In this document: positions 19,068 through 27,559 of the stretch, in pieces
Position numbering within the stretch: position 1 is the stretch's first letter
Layout of the letters: each line of letters begins with the position of its first letter
Source: Bacteroidota bacterium
GTDB taxonomy: Bacteria > Bacteroidota > Bacteroidia > Cytophagales > Cyclobacteriaceae
DNA length: 49,191 nt
Assembly (NCBI GenBank): GCA_027593175.1
Contig: JAQCJI010000011.1
Coordinates: forward strand, 1 to 49,191
Reading direction: 5' to 3'
The notes under the pieces: generated by a model
Seen by the model: the letters and a program-made list of their open reading frames with translations, nothing else
Told to the model about the DNA's origin: nothing
Database searches by the model: none
Position numbers and translations under genes: made by a program

Positions 19068-20237
19068 TTATTTTTCTACTATAAATGGTGTCCATTTTTG
19101 CTCAGACTGGGCGCTGCGCAACACATGGTCAATGAATGCCATCCCACGGATTCCGTCCTCAATGCCGGGATAATCTTCCCATTCCCATTTGGGAGCAGTT
19201 CCTTCCCGATCTGCATAGATGCAGCGGGCAAAATTCCGATACAAGTTGGCAAAGGCCTCCACATAGCCCTCGGGATGACCTGCCGGTGTACGCGTATTTT
19301 CTTGTGCCAAAGAACCCAAGTATCCTGTGCCCGCTCGGTAGATTTGTGCAGGCACATTGGGGAAGCGCACCGTAAGCGAATTGTGTAGCTCCTGTTCCCA
19401 TTCCAGGCCTCCCTTTTCACCATAAACTCTAATTTTTAGGTTGTTTTCACATCCCGTATCGGTTTGAGAGGCCATCAACACCCCAGATGCGCCATTTTCT
19501 AATCGTAGCAGCACCACACCATCATCGTCTATCGGCCGTCCCTGAATTTTAATATACAAGTCAGCGCAAATTTGTGACACTTTTTCACCAGTCACATACT
19601 CCACCATGTTGAAGGCGTGCGTTCCAATATCCCCCATGCAACCGGCTAATCCATTACGAGTGGGATCTGTTCTCCACTCTGCCTGCTTGTTATTTTCAGT
19701 TTCAAGAAGTTTGTATAGCCAACCCTGAGGGTATTCCACATAGACTTTTCTGACCTTCCCAATCTTCCCCTCCTGAACCATCTGTCGGGCCTGCTTTATC
19801 ATGGGATAACAGGTGTAGGTATGGGTCAACAAAAAACGTTGTTTGGACTGGCTTACGATGCGATACAGCTCCTGGGCTTCTTGGTAGTTAAGTGTTAAGG
19901 GCTTGTCCAAAGCCACATGAAAGCCGTGCTGCAAGGCCTTTACGGAAGGATCAAAATGCATGTTATTGGGCGTGACAATCGCCACTACATCCATTCGCTC
20001 TCCTTCGGGCAATAGGGATTCCTTGGCAAACATCTCGGCGTAGCTCCCATATACCCTGCTGGGGTCAAGCAAGAGCTCTTTGCCTTTTTGAATGGATTTA
20101 GCTGGGTCGGAACTGAAGGCTCCACATACCAATTCAAACATGCCGTCCATCAAGGCACCATTCAAGTGAATCGCTCCGATGAAGGACCCTGGACCGCCTC
20201 CTACGAGGCCTAGTTTCAATTTTTTGGAAGTTGACAT
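19068..20237 (-). CDS. Gfo/Idh/MocA family NAD(P)-dependent oxidoreductase
   Basis: Cytoplasmic sugar oxidoreductase of 389 aa. The Rossmann start LGLVGGGPGSFIGAIH, the DKPLTLNYQEA motif (EKP-type catalytic Lys) and the GDIGTHAFNMVEYV motif with the catalytic-region His define the family. The ATG at 20237 is preferred; a TTG four codons earlier is possible. In 3-keto-glycoside pathways such enzymes reduce the 3-keto sugar back to the parent sugar or oxidise it at C3. It is the first gene of the minus operon and faces the permease gene across a 245-base divergent control region. The substrate cannot be read from sequence. Confidence 0.92.
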   Translation of the reverse strand: MSTSKKLKLGLVGGGPGSFIGAIHLNGALMDGMFELVCGAFSSDPAKSIQKGKELLLDPSRVYGSYAEMFAKESLLPEGERMDVVAIVTPNNMHFDPSVKALQHGFHVALDKPLTLNYQEAQELYRIVSQSKQRFLLTHTYTCYPMIKQARQMVQEGKIGKVRKVYVEYPQGWLYKLLETENNKQAEWRTDPTRNGLAGCMGDIGTHAFNMVEYVTGEKVSQICADLYIKIQGRPIDDDGVVLLRLENGASGVLMASQTDTGCENNLKIRVYGEKGGLEWEQELHNSLTVRFPNVPAQIYRAGTGYLGSLAQENTRTPAGHPEGYVEAFANLYRNFARCIYADREGTAPKWEWEDYPGIEDGIRGMAFIDHVLRSAQSEQKWTPFIVEK

Positions 20238-20286
20238 AGATACGATCAACGATTGGGTTTATTGGTTAGGTTTGGGTAACTTCTCT

Positions 20287-20300
20287 ATTGAAATTTCAAT
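20287..20300. promoter_or_regulatory. Palindrome in the divergent control region of the keto-sugar operons
   Basis: attgaaatttcaat is a perfect 14-base palindrome, 50 bases before the Gfo/Idh/MocA start and about 180 bases before the permease start. It could be an operator for a dimeric regulator controlling both operons. No regulator gene is in the window near it. Such A/T palindromes also arise by chance. Confidence 0.35.
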
Positions 20301-20482
20301 CTTTCTATCAAGAAAAAAGAGGCTTTATGATTAACCGCCAGATAACCTTATGAATGGCTCAGCCAAAACTTTTTGACCTCTTTCGTTAGATTCTCAATGA
20401 AGATGGGTAAAATACTGCAAAAACCTCAAAATTTTAAATTTTCCGGTCAAAAAAATAGCCCTCACTTAACCTTTCAACCCTT

Positions 20483-21709
20483 ATGAGCCTTTCTATCAAG
20501 ATTCGACTCTCGCTAATGATGTTCCTAGAGTTTTTTGTGTGGGGCTCTTGGTATGTGACCATGGGTACTTTTCTCGGTTCCAACATTCACGCAAAGGACC
20601 AGGATATATCCCTAGCATTTTCTACCCAGGCTTTTGGTGCCATTATCGCTCCCTTTTTGGTAGGACTTATCGCAGATCGCTATTTTCAAGCACAAAAAAT
20701 TTTAGGCACCATTCACCTTGCAGGAGCAGTTTTGCTGTATGGACTCCATCAGGTATTAGATTTTTCTGCTTTTTTCCCCATCCTATTGGCCTATATGATT
20801 CTATTCATGCCTACTCTCGCCTTGGTCAACTCCATCTCCTTCAATCAAATGCAACAGCCAGAAAAAGAGTTTTCTAGCGTTCGGGTTTGGGGAACACTCG
20901 GCTGGGTAGCAGCAGGATTTTTAATCTCGGCTCTGGCTTGGGATAGTCCGGAAGGATTAACTACCGGACTACTCCAAAATACCTGGAAGTTGGCCGCCGG
21001 GGCGTCACTGCTTCTTGGCTTCTACAGTTTTCCCCCCCCTGCCACTCCCCCACAAGCAAAATCAAGTGGACCATTTCAATGGAGAGAGGCCTTGGGTCTG
21101 GATGCCCTTCGCCTGCTTGCGCATAGAAACTATGCCATCTTCTTTCTTTCCTCCATCCTCATTTGCATCCCTTTGGCCTTTTATTACCAAAATGCCAGCC
21201 CTTTCTTGACGGAGCTAGGCATGGAAAATTCAACCGGTAAAATGGCACTTGGACAGGTATCTGAGGTTCTATTTCTCGTCGCACTTCCCTTTTTCTTTAC
21301 CCGATTTGGCTTAAAAAATACACTTACTGTAGCCATGCTGGCCTGGGTCATCCGCTACCTATTCTTTGCTTTTGGTGACAACGAAAGTGGGACTTGGATG
21401 CTGCTTACAGGCATCCTGCTGCATGGCATTTGTTATGATTTCTTTTTTGTCAGTGGTCAAATTTACACCGATACTCATGCAGGGAAAAAATATAAGTCTG
21501 CAGCACAAGGGCTAATCACGCTCGCTACCTATGGAATAGGGATGGGATTTGGATTTTGGGTAGCAGGTCAAATCTCAAATTTCTACCTACTCCAAGAAGG
21601 GCTTCACGATTGGAAATCAATTTGGCTTATTCCCGCTGGGATTTCCGCCTTAGTTTGCTTATTTTTCGTGTCTGTTTTCAAACCAGAAAAAATAAAAAAC
21701 CCAAACTAA
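20483..21709 (+). CDS. MFS permease of the nucleoside:H+ symporter family
   Basis: Inner-membrane transporter of 408 aa with about twelve hydrophobic segments. The N-terminus MMFLEFFVWGSWYVTMGTFL and the segment AQGLITLATYGIGMGFGFWV are typical of the NupG/XapB-like Nuc_H_symport group widespread in Bacteroidota, where many members sit in sugar or keto-sugar loci rather than nucleoside loci. It is first in the plus operon, 12 bases before the Tat-exported TIM-barrel gene. A role in taking up the processed sugar is the simplest reading; nucleoside transport is the alternative. Confidence 0.88.
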   Translation: MSLSIKIRLSLMMFLEFFVWGSWYVTMGTFLGSNIHAKDQDISLAFSTQAFGAIIAPFLVGLIADRYFQAQKILGTIHLAGAVLLYGLHQVLDFSAFFPILLAYMILFMPTLALVNSISFNQMQQPEKEFSSVRVWGTLGWVAAGFLISALAWDSPEGLTTGLLQNTWKLAAGASLLLGFYSFPPPATPPQAKSSGPFQWREALGLDALRLLAHRNYAIFFLSSILICIPLAFYYQNASPFLTELGMENSTGKMALGQVSEVLFLVALPFFFTRFGLKNTLTVAMLAWVIRYLFFAFGDNESGTWMLLTGILLHGICYDFFFVSGQIYTDTHAGKKYKSAAQGLITLATYGIGMGFGFWVAGQISNFYLLQEGLHDWKSIWLIPAGISALVCLFFVSVFKPEKIKNPN

Positions 21710-21721
21710 CCTCTTCGTGCC

Positions 21722-22594
21722 ATGACTTTTGATTCTGGAAGACGCTCCTCTTTTAAAAAAATGATCCTTGGCGGTGCCGCCATGGGATCTCTTGCCTCTT
21801 TTGACTTGAAGGAATTTAGCAGCCCTGCTCTCAAAGGAAACATCAACCATGGCGTTTGTGCTTGGTCCATGCAGCCCCTCAGTTTGGAAGATCTCTGCGC
21901 CCAGATCAAGTCCGTAGGGGTTAGAGCCATTGACTTGGTCGGTCCGAAAAATTGGGAACTCTTAAAAAAATATGACATCCAATGCTCCATGTGCAATGGT
22001 GCCGAACTAGGTATTGCAGACGGGTTCAATGATCCTCAGTTTCATGCAGAACTGGAAAAAAATTATCTGGAAGTTATTCCTTTAGTGGAAAAGGCTGGGT
22101 ATAAGAACATAATTGCCTTTTCAGGAAATCGAAGGGGCATGGACGATGAAACAGGAATGAAAAACTGCGAAATCGGAATCAAAAAAATCCTCAGCCTAGC
22201 GGAGAAGCATGGGGTAATCATCACCATGGAACTATTAAATAGCCGGGTAGATCACAAGGATTACATGTGTGATAAGTCTGCCTGGGGTATTGAACTCTGC
22301 AAGCGAATCGGTAGCGAAAATTTCAAGCTGCTCTTTGATATTTACCATATGCAGATTGATGAGGGTGACATCATCCGAACCATTCGGAATCACCATACCT
22401 ATTTTGGACATTACCATACTGCGGGTAATCCAGGAAGAAATGACTTAGACGAAAATCAAGAAATAAATTACCCACCCATCATGCAAGCTATAGTAAATTC
22501 GGGTTTCAAAGGCTATGTTTCCCACGAATTTATCCCGAGGGGTGAAGATAAAATTGCTGCACTGGGTCATGCCGTGCAGGTTTGTGATGTATAA
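21722..22594 (+). CDS. Tat-exported hydroxypyruvate isomerase-like TIM-barrel protein
   Basis: Xylose-isomerase-like TIM barrel of 290 aa, close to the hydroxypyruvate isomerase group by motifs. The N-terminus carries a twin-arginine type signal (GRRSSFKKMILGGAAMGSLA), so unlike the cytoplasmic isomerase at 17986 it should fold before export to the periplasm. Metal-site motifs: ITMELLNSRVDHKDY (Glu), LLFDIYHMQIDEGD (Asp, His), FGHYHTAGNPGR (His) and YVSHEFIPRG (Glu). Export places it with the GMC dehydrogenase, where it could act on the 3-keto glycoside. It is 12 bases after the permease and 14 bases before the GMC gene. Confidence 0.87.
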   Translation: MTFDSGRRSSFKKMILGGAAMGSLASFDLKEFSSPALKGNINHGVCAWSMQPLSLEDLCAQIKSVGVRAIDLVGPKNWELLKKYDIQCSMCNGAELGIADGFNDPQFHAELEKNYLEVIPLVEKAGYKNIIAFSGNRRGMDDETGMKNCEIGIKKILSLAEKHGVIITMELLNSRVDHKDYMCDKSAWGIELCKRIGSENFKLLFDIYHMQIDEGDIIRTIRNHHTYFGHYHTAGNPGRNDLDENQEINYPPIMQAIVNSGFKGYVSHEFIPRGEDKIAALGHAVQVCDV

Positions 22595-22608
22595 CCAAAT
22601 ACCATAAT

Positions 22609-24285
22609 ATGGCAAATGAAGCGTATGACGCAATTGTAGTTGGGTCAGGAATAAGTGGAGGATGGGCCGCAAAGGAGCTTACCGAGAAAGGACTTCGTGT
22701 TCTTCTTCTCGAAAGAGGCCCCATGGTCGAGCATGTGAAAGACTACAAAACCGCTTTACTCTCTCCTTGGGAAGTCCCCCACAGAGGCCGAAGAACTCAA
22801 GAAAACCTCAATGCACACCCCAACTTGAAGCGTGACTATGTGTATGAACTCAACCTAGATTGGTGGGCACATGAAAGTGATTCCCCTTACGAAGAAGAAA
22901 AACCATTTACCTGGTTTAGAGGCTATCAAGTAGGAGGCCGTTCCCTACTTTGGGGTAGACAATCCTACCGCTGGTCGGAAACGGACTTTGAAGCAAATGC
23001 CAAAGATGGAATTGCGGTAGATTGGCCAATTCGTTACAAGGATATCGCTCCCTGGTACAGCTATGTAGAGAAATTTATTGGAGTATCCGGCTCAAAAGAT
23101 GGGCTAGACATTTTGCCTGATGGGGAATTTCAGCCCCCAATGCCGATGAACTGTGTAGAGAAAGCTGGAGCTGCCAAAATCAAAGAACATTACAAAGGCG
23201 CACGAACTTGGACTATCGGTAGACCCGCAAATATCACCCAGCCACTACCTGGTCGAGCTGGCTGCCGATACCGAAACAAGTGCTCACTGGGCTGTCCTTT
23301 TGGAGGTTACTTCAGCACGCAAGCGTCTACCCTACCTGCTGCCATGGCAACGGGTAAGCTTACGCTTCGACCTTGGTCGATCGTCCGTAGATTAATTTAT
23401 GACAAAGACAGCCAAAAAGCTACCGGCGTAGAAGTAATCGATGGTCAGAGCAACCAAACCATCGAGTTCTCTGCAAAGATCATTTTCCTCTGTGCTTCTT
23501 CCTTTAATTCTGCAGCTATTCTAATGCGTACCGCCACGGACATCTGGCCTAGCGGTCTTGGATCTAGCTCCGGGGAGTTGGGACATAATGTGATGGACCA
23601 CCACTTCCGCTTGGGAGCGAATGGTACCTACGAAGGTTTTGAGGACAAGTACTACTTTGGAAAGCGTCCTACGGGTCTTTATATCCCACGCTTCCGAAAT
23701 GTGAACGGCGACAAGCGAGATTATGTCCGAGGCTTCGGTTATCAAGGAGGTGCTAGCCGCAGTGGCTGGAGCCGCGATGTAGCCGAACTTGGCCTAGGTG
23801 GCCCCATGAAGGAAGCGCTCACTGAGCCAGGACCTTGGTCAATGGGAATCACTGCCTTTGGAGAGATTCTTCCGTACCACGACAACTCAATTAAATTGAG
23901 CAGCACCTTGAAAGATAAGTGGGGTATGGAAGCGCTCGTGATGAATGCGGAAATCAAAGAAAACGAGCAAAAAATGCGCGTAGACATGATGAATGACGCG
24001 GCAGAAATGCTTGAGGTAGCGGGATTCAAAAATGTGAAAACCTATGATAATGGCTACACTTTTGGACAAGCAATCCACGAAATGGGTACAGCTCGAATGG
24101 GTAGAGATCCGAAAACCTCGGTCCTTAATGGCAACAACCAAGTTTGGGATGCGAAAAATGTGTTTGTGACCGATGGTGCCTGCATGACTTCTGCAGCAGC
24201 ACAGAATCCTTCGCTAACTTATATGGCCCTTACCGCGAGAGCTGCTGCTTTTGCAGTGGAAGAATTGAAAAAGCAAAACCTCTAA
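22609..24285 (+). CDS. GMC oxidoreductase, catalytic subunit with likely 3Fe-4S motif
   Basis: FAD-dependent sugar dehydrogenase subunit of 558 aa. The FAD-binding motif VVGSGISGG is at 10-18, with Glu35 closing the Rossmann fold. The GMC catalytic pair is His490 in QAIHEMGTARMG and Asn533 in AAAQNPSLT. Cys219, Cys225 and Cys229 form C-x5-C-x3-C, the spacing that binds a 3Fe-4S cluster in Burkholderia FAD-glucose dehydrogenase and related fructose dehydrogenase. It has no signal peptide of its own; the next gene encodes a small subunit with a Tat signal, so the pair would be exported together as a folded complex. Best guess is a glycoside 3-dehydrogenase; C1 or C2 oxidation cannot be excluded. 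Confidence 0.92.
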   Translation: MANEAYDAIVVGSGISGGWAAKELTEKGLRVLLLERGPMVEHVKDYKTALLSPWEVPHRGRRTQENLNAHPNLKRDYVYELNLDWWAHESDSPYEEEKPFTWFRGYQVGGRSLLWGRQSYRWSETDFEANAKDGIAVDWPIRYKDIAPWYSYVEKFIGVSGSKDGLDILPDGEFQPPMPMNCVEKAGAAKIKEHYKGARTWTIGRPANITQPLPGRAGCRYRNKCSLGCPFGGYFSTQASTLPAAMATGKLTLRPWSIVRRLIYDKDSQKATGVEVIDGQSNQTIEFSAKIIFLCASSFNSAAILMRTATDIWPSGLGSSSGELGHNVMDHHFRLGANGTYEGFEDKYYFGKRPTGLYIPRFRNVNGDKRDYVRGFGYQGGASRSGWSRDVAELGLGGPMKEALTEPGPWSMGITAFGEILPYHDNSIKLSSTLKDKWGMEALVMNAEIKENEQKMRVDMMNDAAEMLEVAGFKNVKTYDNGYTFGQAIHEMGTARMGRDPKTSVLNGNNQVWDAKNVFVTDGACMTSAAAQNPSLTYMALTARAAAFAVEELKKQNL

Positions 24286-24297
24286 TCCGAAAAGAAA

Positions 24298-24858
24298 ATG
24301 ACCTTAATGAATAGAAGAGATGCACTAAAAAGCGTGACACTCCTAATGGGAGGAACCGTGATTGGTTTTAGCGCATTATTGACCGGATGTGCACCAGAAT
24401 CACAGCTAAAGGATTTGAACTTTAGCCCAGAGGATCTTTCTTTCCTCGATGAAATCGGCGAGACCATCATCCCTGCCACAGACAGCCCTGGAGCAAAAGC
24501 AACCAAGATTGGGGAGTTTATGCAGATGATGGTCAAAGAATGCTACGATGCAGAGCAGCAGACCACCTTTATCACAGGGTTGAATACCATCCGCACCGAT
24601 TTCAAAGCGGAAAAAAGTAAGGATTTCATGGATGCTACTGCGGAAGAACGCCTGGCCTTCCTCAATGCCTTACAGCAGAAATATGTGGCGAGTGGTGAAG
24701 AAAAGAAACCTGAAATTATCCACATGCTCCGCGATTTGACCGTGCTTGGCTACTTTAGTTCTGAGATTGGAGCGACGCAAGCACTCCGTTTTGTGGAGAC
24801 TCCAGGTCGATTTGACCCCTGCGTGGATTATAAAAAAGGAGACAAAGCCTGGGCCTAA
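24298..24858 (+). CDS. Gluconate 2-dehydrogenase subunit 3 family protein (Tat-signal small subunit)
   Basis: Small subunit partner of GMC dehydrogenases, 186 aa. The N-terminus NRRDALKSVTLLMGGTVIG is a twin-arginine signal and is followed by a lipobox-like LLTGC (Cys31), so the mature protein may be a lipoprotein. The conserved family motif FLDEIGETIIPATDSPGAKA is at about 47-66, and FDPCVDYKKGDKAW ends the protein. It probably chaperones and carries the catalytic subunit through the Tat system and anchors it near the cytochrome. The start may be ATG 24298 or ATG 24307; both keep the signal. It ends the plus operon and a strong terminator follows. Confidence 0.92.
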   Translation: MTLMNRRDALKSVTLLMGGTVIGFSALLTGCAPESQLKDLNFSPEDLSFLDEIGETIIPATDSPGAKATKIGEFMQMMVKECYDAEQQTTFITGLNTIRTDFKAEKSKDFMDATAEERLAFLNALQQKYVASGEEKKPEIIHMLRDLTVLGYFSSEIGATQALRFVETPGRFDPCVDYKKGDKAWA

Positions 24859-24865
24859 TCGAGCA

Positions 24866-24903
24866 AAACTGCCTGCCTTGGATAAGGGCAGGCAGTTTTT
24901 TTT
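24866..24903 (+). terminator. Rho-independent terminator of the GMC operon
   Basis: Perfect 12-base stem (24866-24877 with 24887-24898) around a 9-base loop, followed by a T-run through 24903. It begins 8 bases after the stop of the small subunit. Confidence 0.92.
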
Positions 24904-25341
24904 GGGTTATACCCTAATCCGTAAATTCCTCATTTACAGGTTTTTTGAAAATATACACCTAAATCACCCCCACCAAAATAAGTAGTAGGTCAAGCTCAAA
25001 CTGAGCCCAGATTTGCGATCGATTGATCAAGATTTTTACCTCGGATACCAACTTTTGAATCTTGAATAGCTTTTGAAAAAGCTGAAAAATATAACTTTTT
25101 ACAAGTAAGCGATCCTCTCTACAGTGGATAGAGTGCCACTAAAAGCACAGAGAGAATGGCGTTCCAAGAGGTTATTTCCTTGTAGAAGTACCGAAAGCAG
25201 CCCAATAATTAGGAATGCATTAACTTTTTTTCTGTGGAGAGTAATCCATAGTAGTACGTAATTCAAAATAAGCCGCATGGTTTAATTGAATTACATTCCA
25301 TGTAATTACCTAAGGATTGATAGCAATTTACAAGAAAGAGT
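24904..25341. other. Gene-free interval between convergent operons
   Basis: No gene, tRNA or convincing coding remnant was found. One perfect palindromic hairpin agctttt/aaaagct lies at 25068-25083; it could be a weak terminator. The sequence is A/T-rich and lies 3-prime to genes on both sides, so promoters are not expected. Confidence 0.5.
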
Positions 25342-26151
25342 CTAGGGATGTTCGTTTGGATTTTGATTGTAGACACGAACATAATCTACTTCCATGCGCT
25401 GAGGCCAAATAGTAGGATCCACCCCTTCCTTGCCACCCCAGTTTCCCCCAACAGCAAGGTTGAGAATCAGGTAAAAAGGCTGGTCAAAAGGCCACTCTTG
25501 GTACCCATTGCCCGAATTTTTAAAAGTAAAATAGTACTTCCCATCGATGTAAAAATCCATTTGCCCCTCCTTCCAGTCTACCGCATAGGTATGAAATTCA
25601 GATGCAAAATTGGGAACCATGAGCTGCCCCCCTTTTTGTGTTCCAATCATGTGGTTAAAAGCTTCAGTATGCACCGTGCCATGCACCTTTCCTGGATCAT
25701 AACCCACATGCTCCATGATGTCGATTTCTCCGCTTTTGGGCCAAGTACAAAAATTATTCACTTCTGGAAGCATCCATATTGCTGGCCAAGTACCTCTCCC
25801 TTGAGGCAATTTGGCGCGAATTTCAAAGTACCCGTACTGCCAAGAACCATTTCCCTTGGACACTAGTTTAGCGGAGGTAAAACCCTTCGCCTCTGTGGAG
25901 TCTGCATGGGCCTCCACGATCAGCATCCCCCCTTGAACACGAGCATTCTTCAGCTTGTTGGCCGTGTACATTTGGAGCTCATTATTACCCCAACCATGAT
26001 TCCCTACTTCAAAACTCCAGTTCATCGCAGAAGGAAGTCCATCTTGATCAAACTCATCCGACCAGAGGAGATTGGCGCCCATCTTGGACTTCTGTGAATA
26101 ACTAGTGAAAGAAAAAAGAAGGCCAATTAGGAATAGGGAAACAGGTTTCAT
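25342..26151 (-). CDS. Glycoside hydrolase family 16 protein (beta-glucanase/laminarinase-like)
   Basis: Secreted endo-acting hydrolase of beta-glucans such as laminarin or lichenan. The ATG at 26151 gives a clean signal peptide (KPVSLFLIGLLFSFTSYSQ); an upstream in-frame start at 26220 adds 23 unlikely residues and would run into the hmgA upstream region. The GH16 signature is intact: SGEIDIMEHVG with nucleophile Glu142, Asp144 and acid/base Glu147 (numbering from 26151). Flanking motifs GYFEIRAKLPQGRGTWPAIW and VHGTVHTEAFNH fit laminarinases. The mature protein is a single catalytic domain of about 250 aa with no carbohydrate-binding module and no T9SS tail. It is divergent from hmgA. Confidence 0.93.
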   Translation of the reverse strand: MKPVSLFLIGLLFSFTSYSQKSKMGANLLWSDEFDQDGLPSAMNWSFEVGNHGWGNNELQMYTANKLKNARVQGGMLIVEAHADSTEAKGFTSAKLVSKGNGSWQYGYFEIRAKLPQGRGTWPAIWMLPEVNNFCTWPKSGEIDIMEHVGYDPGKVHGTVHTEAFNHMIGTQKGGQLMVPNFASEFHTYAVDWKEGQMDFYIDGKYYFTFKNSGNGYQEWPFDQPFYLILNLAVGGNWGGKEGVDPTIWPQRMEVDYVRVYNQNPNEHP

Positions 26152-26260
26152 AGCAGGTGGGAAAACTTTTTTAATTAGGTATGGGTTCACAAAAACAAGA
26201 TCAAATTCCTTGACAATCAAGGATAACTCCTATTTTAGCAGCGAATATACTCCCAAAACT

Positions 26261-27424
26261 ATGGCATACTACGTTCGACTCGGACAAATTCCTCCAAAAA
26301 GACATACCCAGTTTCGTCAGCCTGATGGCAGCCTGTACAAGGAAGAACTAGTAAGCTCTAAAGGGTTCGCAGGAATTTACTCCAACCTCTATCACATTTA
26401 CAACCCCAATGAAGTCAAATCCATAGGGGAGCCAACACCTTACAGCTGGACTGCTGCCACTGCACATGGATTGCATCAAACCCACCTCAAAACCTCTGAA
26501 ATAGGGATTACAGGGGAGGATTACCTCAGTGCACGCCACATTCTCCTGATCAACAGCGATGTGATGATAGGCATTTGTACCCCAAAGCAACGGAAGATGG
26601 ATTATTTTTTTAAAAATGCAGATGGGGATGAGCTCATCTATATCCACGACGGTGAAGGGGTGATGTATTCACAATTTGGAAAGCTCCTCGTCAAAAAAGG
26701 AGATTACATCATCATTCCGAGAACCACCATTTACCGCTTTGAATTTGCTGAGGAAGGTCCCCTGCGCTTACTTATCATGGAATCACAAGGACCTATCGAA
26801 ACGGTAAAACGCTATAGAAATGAAGTGGGGCAACTCTTGGAATATTCCCCTTATTGCGAGCGGGATATCCGCCCACCACACGAAATTCACTTGGAGAAAC
26901 AAAAAGGAGATAACTTGATTCAAATCAAAAAGCAAGGCATGCTCTACCCCTACCTCTATGCACATAGCCCATTGGATATTGTGGGTTGGGATGGTTACCT
27001 CTACCCTTATGCCTTGTCCATTCATGATTTTGAACCCATAACTGGTAGAATCCACCAACCACCTCCCGTACACCAAACTTTCCAATCCTCAGGCTTTGTG
27101 GTTTGCTCCTTTGTTCCTCGCTTGTTTGATTACCATCCTTTGGCGATTCCCGCACCTTACAACCATAGCAATATTGATTCAGACGAAGTATTGTATTATG
27201 CTGAAGGAGAGTTTATGAGTAGAAAAGGCATCGATCGAGGCTCTTTTACCCTGCATATGGGAGGTTTGCCGCATGGGCCACATCCAGGAACGGTAGAAAA
27301 ATCCATTGGAGCTAAAGAAACCAATGAATATGCGGTGATGCTAGATACTTTCAAACCCCTACAAGTAACCACAGGTGCCTTAGAATTTATAGACAAAAGC
27401 TACCCTATGAGTTGGACAACTTAA
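26261..27424 (+). CDS. hmgA: Homogentisate 1,2-dioxygenase
   Basis: Opens the ring of homogentisate in tyrosine and phenylalanine breakdown, giving maleylacetoacetate; uses Fe(II). Start at the ATG 26261 (MAYYVRLGQIPPKRHTQF), which begins the family's conserved N-terminus; a longer in-frame reading to 26105 only covers the neighbour's upstream sequence. Iron-site region: PAPYNHSNIDSDEVLYY (His302, Glu309 candidates) and MGGLPHGPHPG (His338). At 387 aa it is the short bacterial form common in Bacteroidota. Normally it clusters with hppD and fahA; neither is present here, so the pathway is split across the genome. It is a single-gene unit with no clear terminator after it. Confidence 0.92.
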   Translation: MAYYVRLGQIPPKRHTQFRQPDGSLYKEELVSSKGFAGIYSNLYHIYNPNEVKSIGEPTPYSWTAATAHGLHQTHLKTSEIGITGEDYLSARHILLINSDVMIGICTPKQRKMDYFFKNADGDELIYIHDGEGVMYSQFGKLLVKKGDYIIIPRTTIYRFEFAEEGPLRLLIMESQGPIETVKRYRNEVGQLLEYSPYCERDIRPPHEIHLEKQKGDNLIQIKKQGMLYPYLYAHSPLDIVGWDGYLYPYALSIHDFEPITGRIHQPPPVHQTFQSSGFVVCSFVPRLFDYHPLAIPAPYNHSNIDSDEVLYYAEGEFMSRKGIDRGSFTLHMGGLPHGPHPGTVEKSIGAKETNEYAVMLDTFKPLQVTTGALEFIDKSYPMSWTT

Positions 27425-27559
27425 AAACAAAAAGATTAAACTCAAAGTAGATTCTTGATTCTCAAGAAGTGATAAAAAGTAAAATCCTATAAAAGTTTTA
27501 AAAAAGGCTTTCCAATACTAAGAGGTAGTTCCTTAAAACTATTCGAGGTCAAAGAAAAA

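Noticed and set aside
19079-19423. Overlapping minus and plus open frames of 80-114 codons inside the Gfo/Idh/MocA gene
   Set aside because: All overlap the conserved C-terminal domain of that enzyme and look like codon-bias shadows.
25105-25175. Possible tRNA- or repeat-like stretch in the interval before the GH16 gene
   Set aside because: No cloverleaf can be folded and no direct or inverted repeat longer than a few bases is present.
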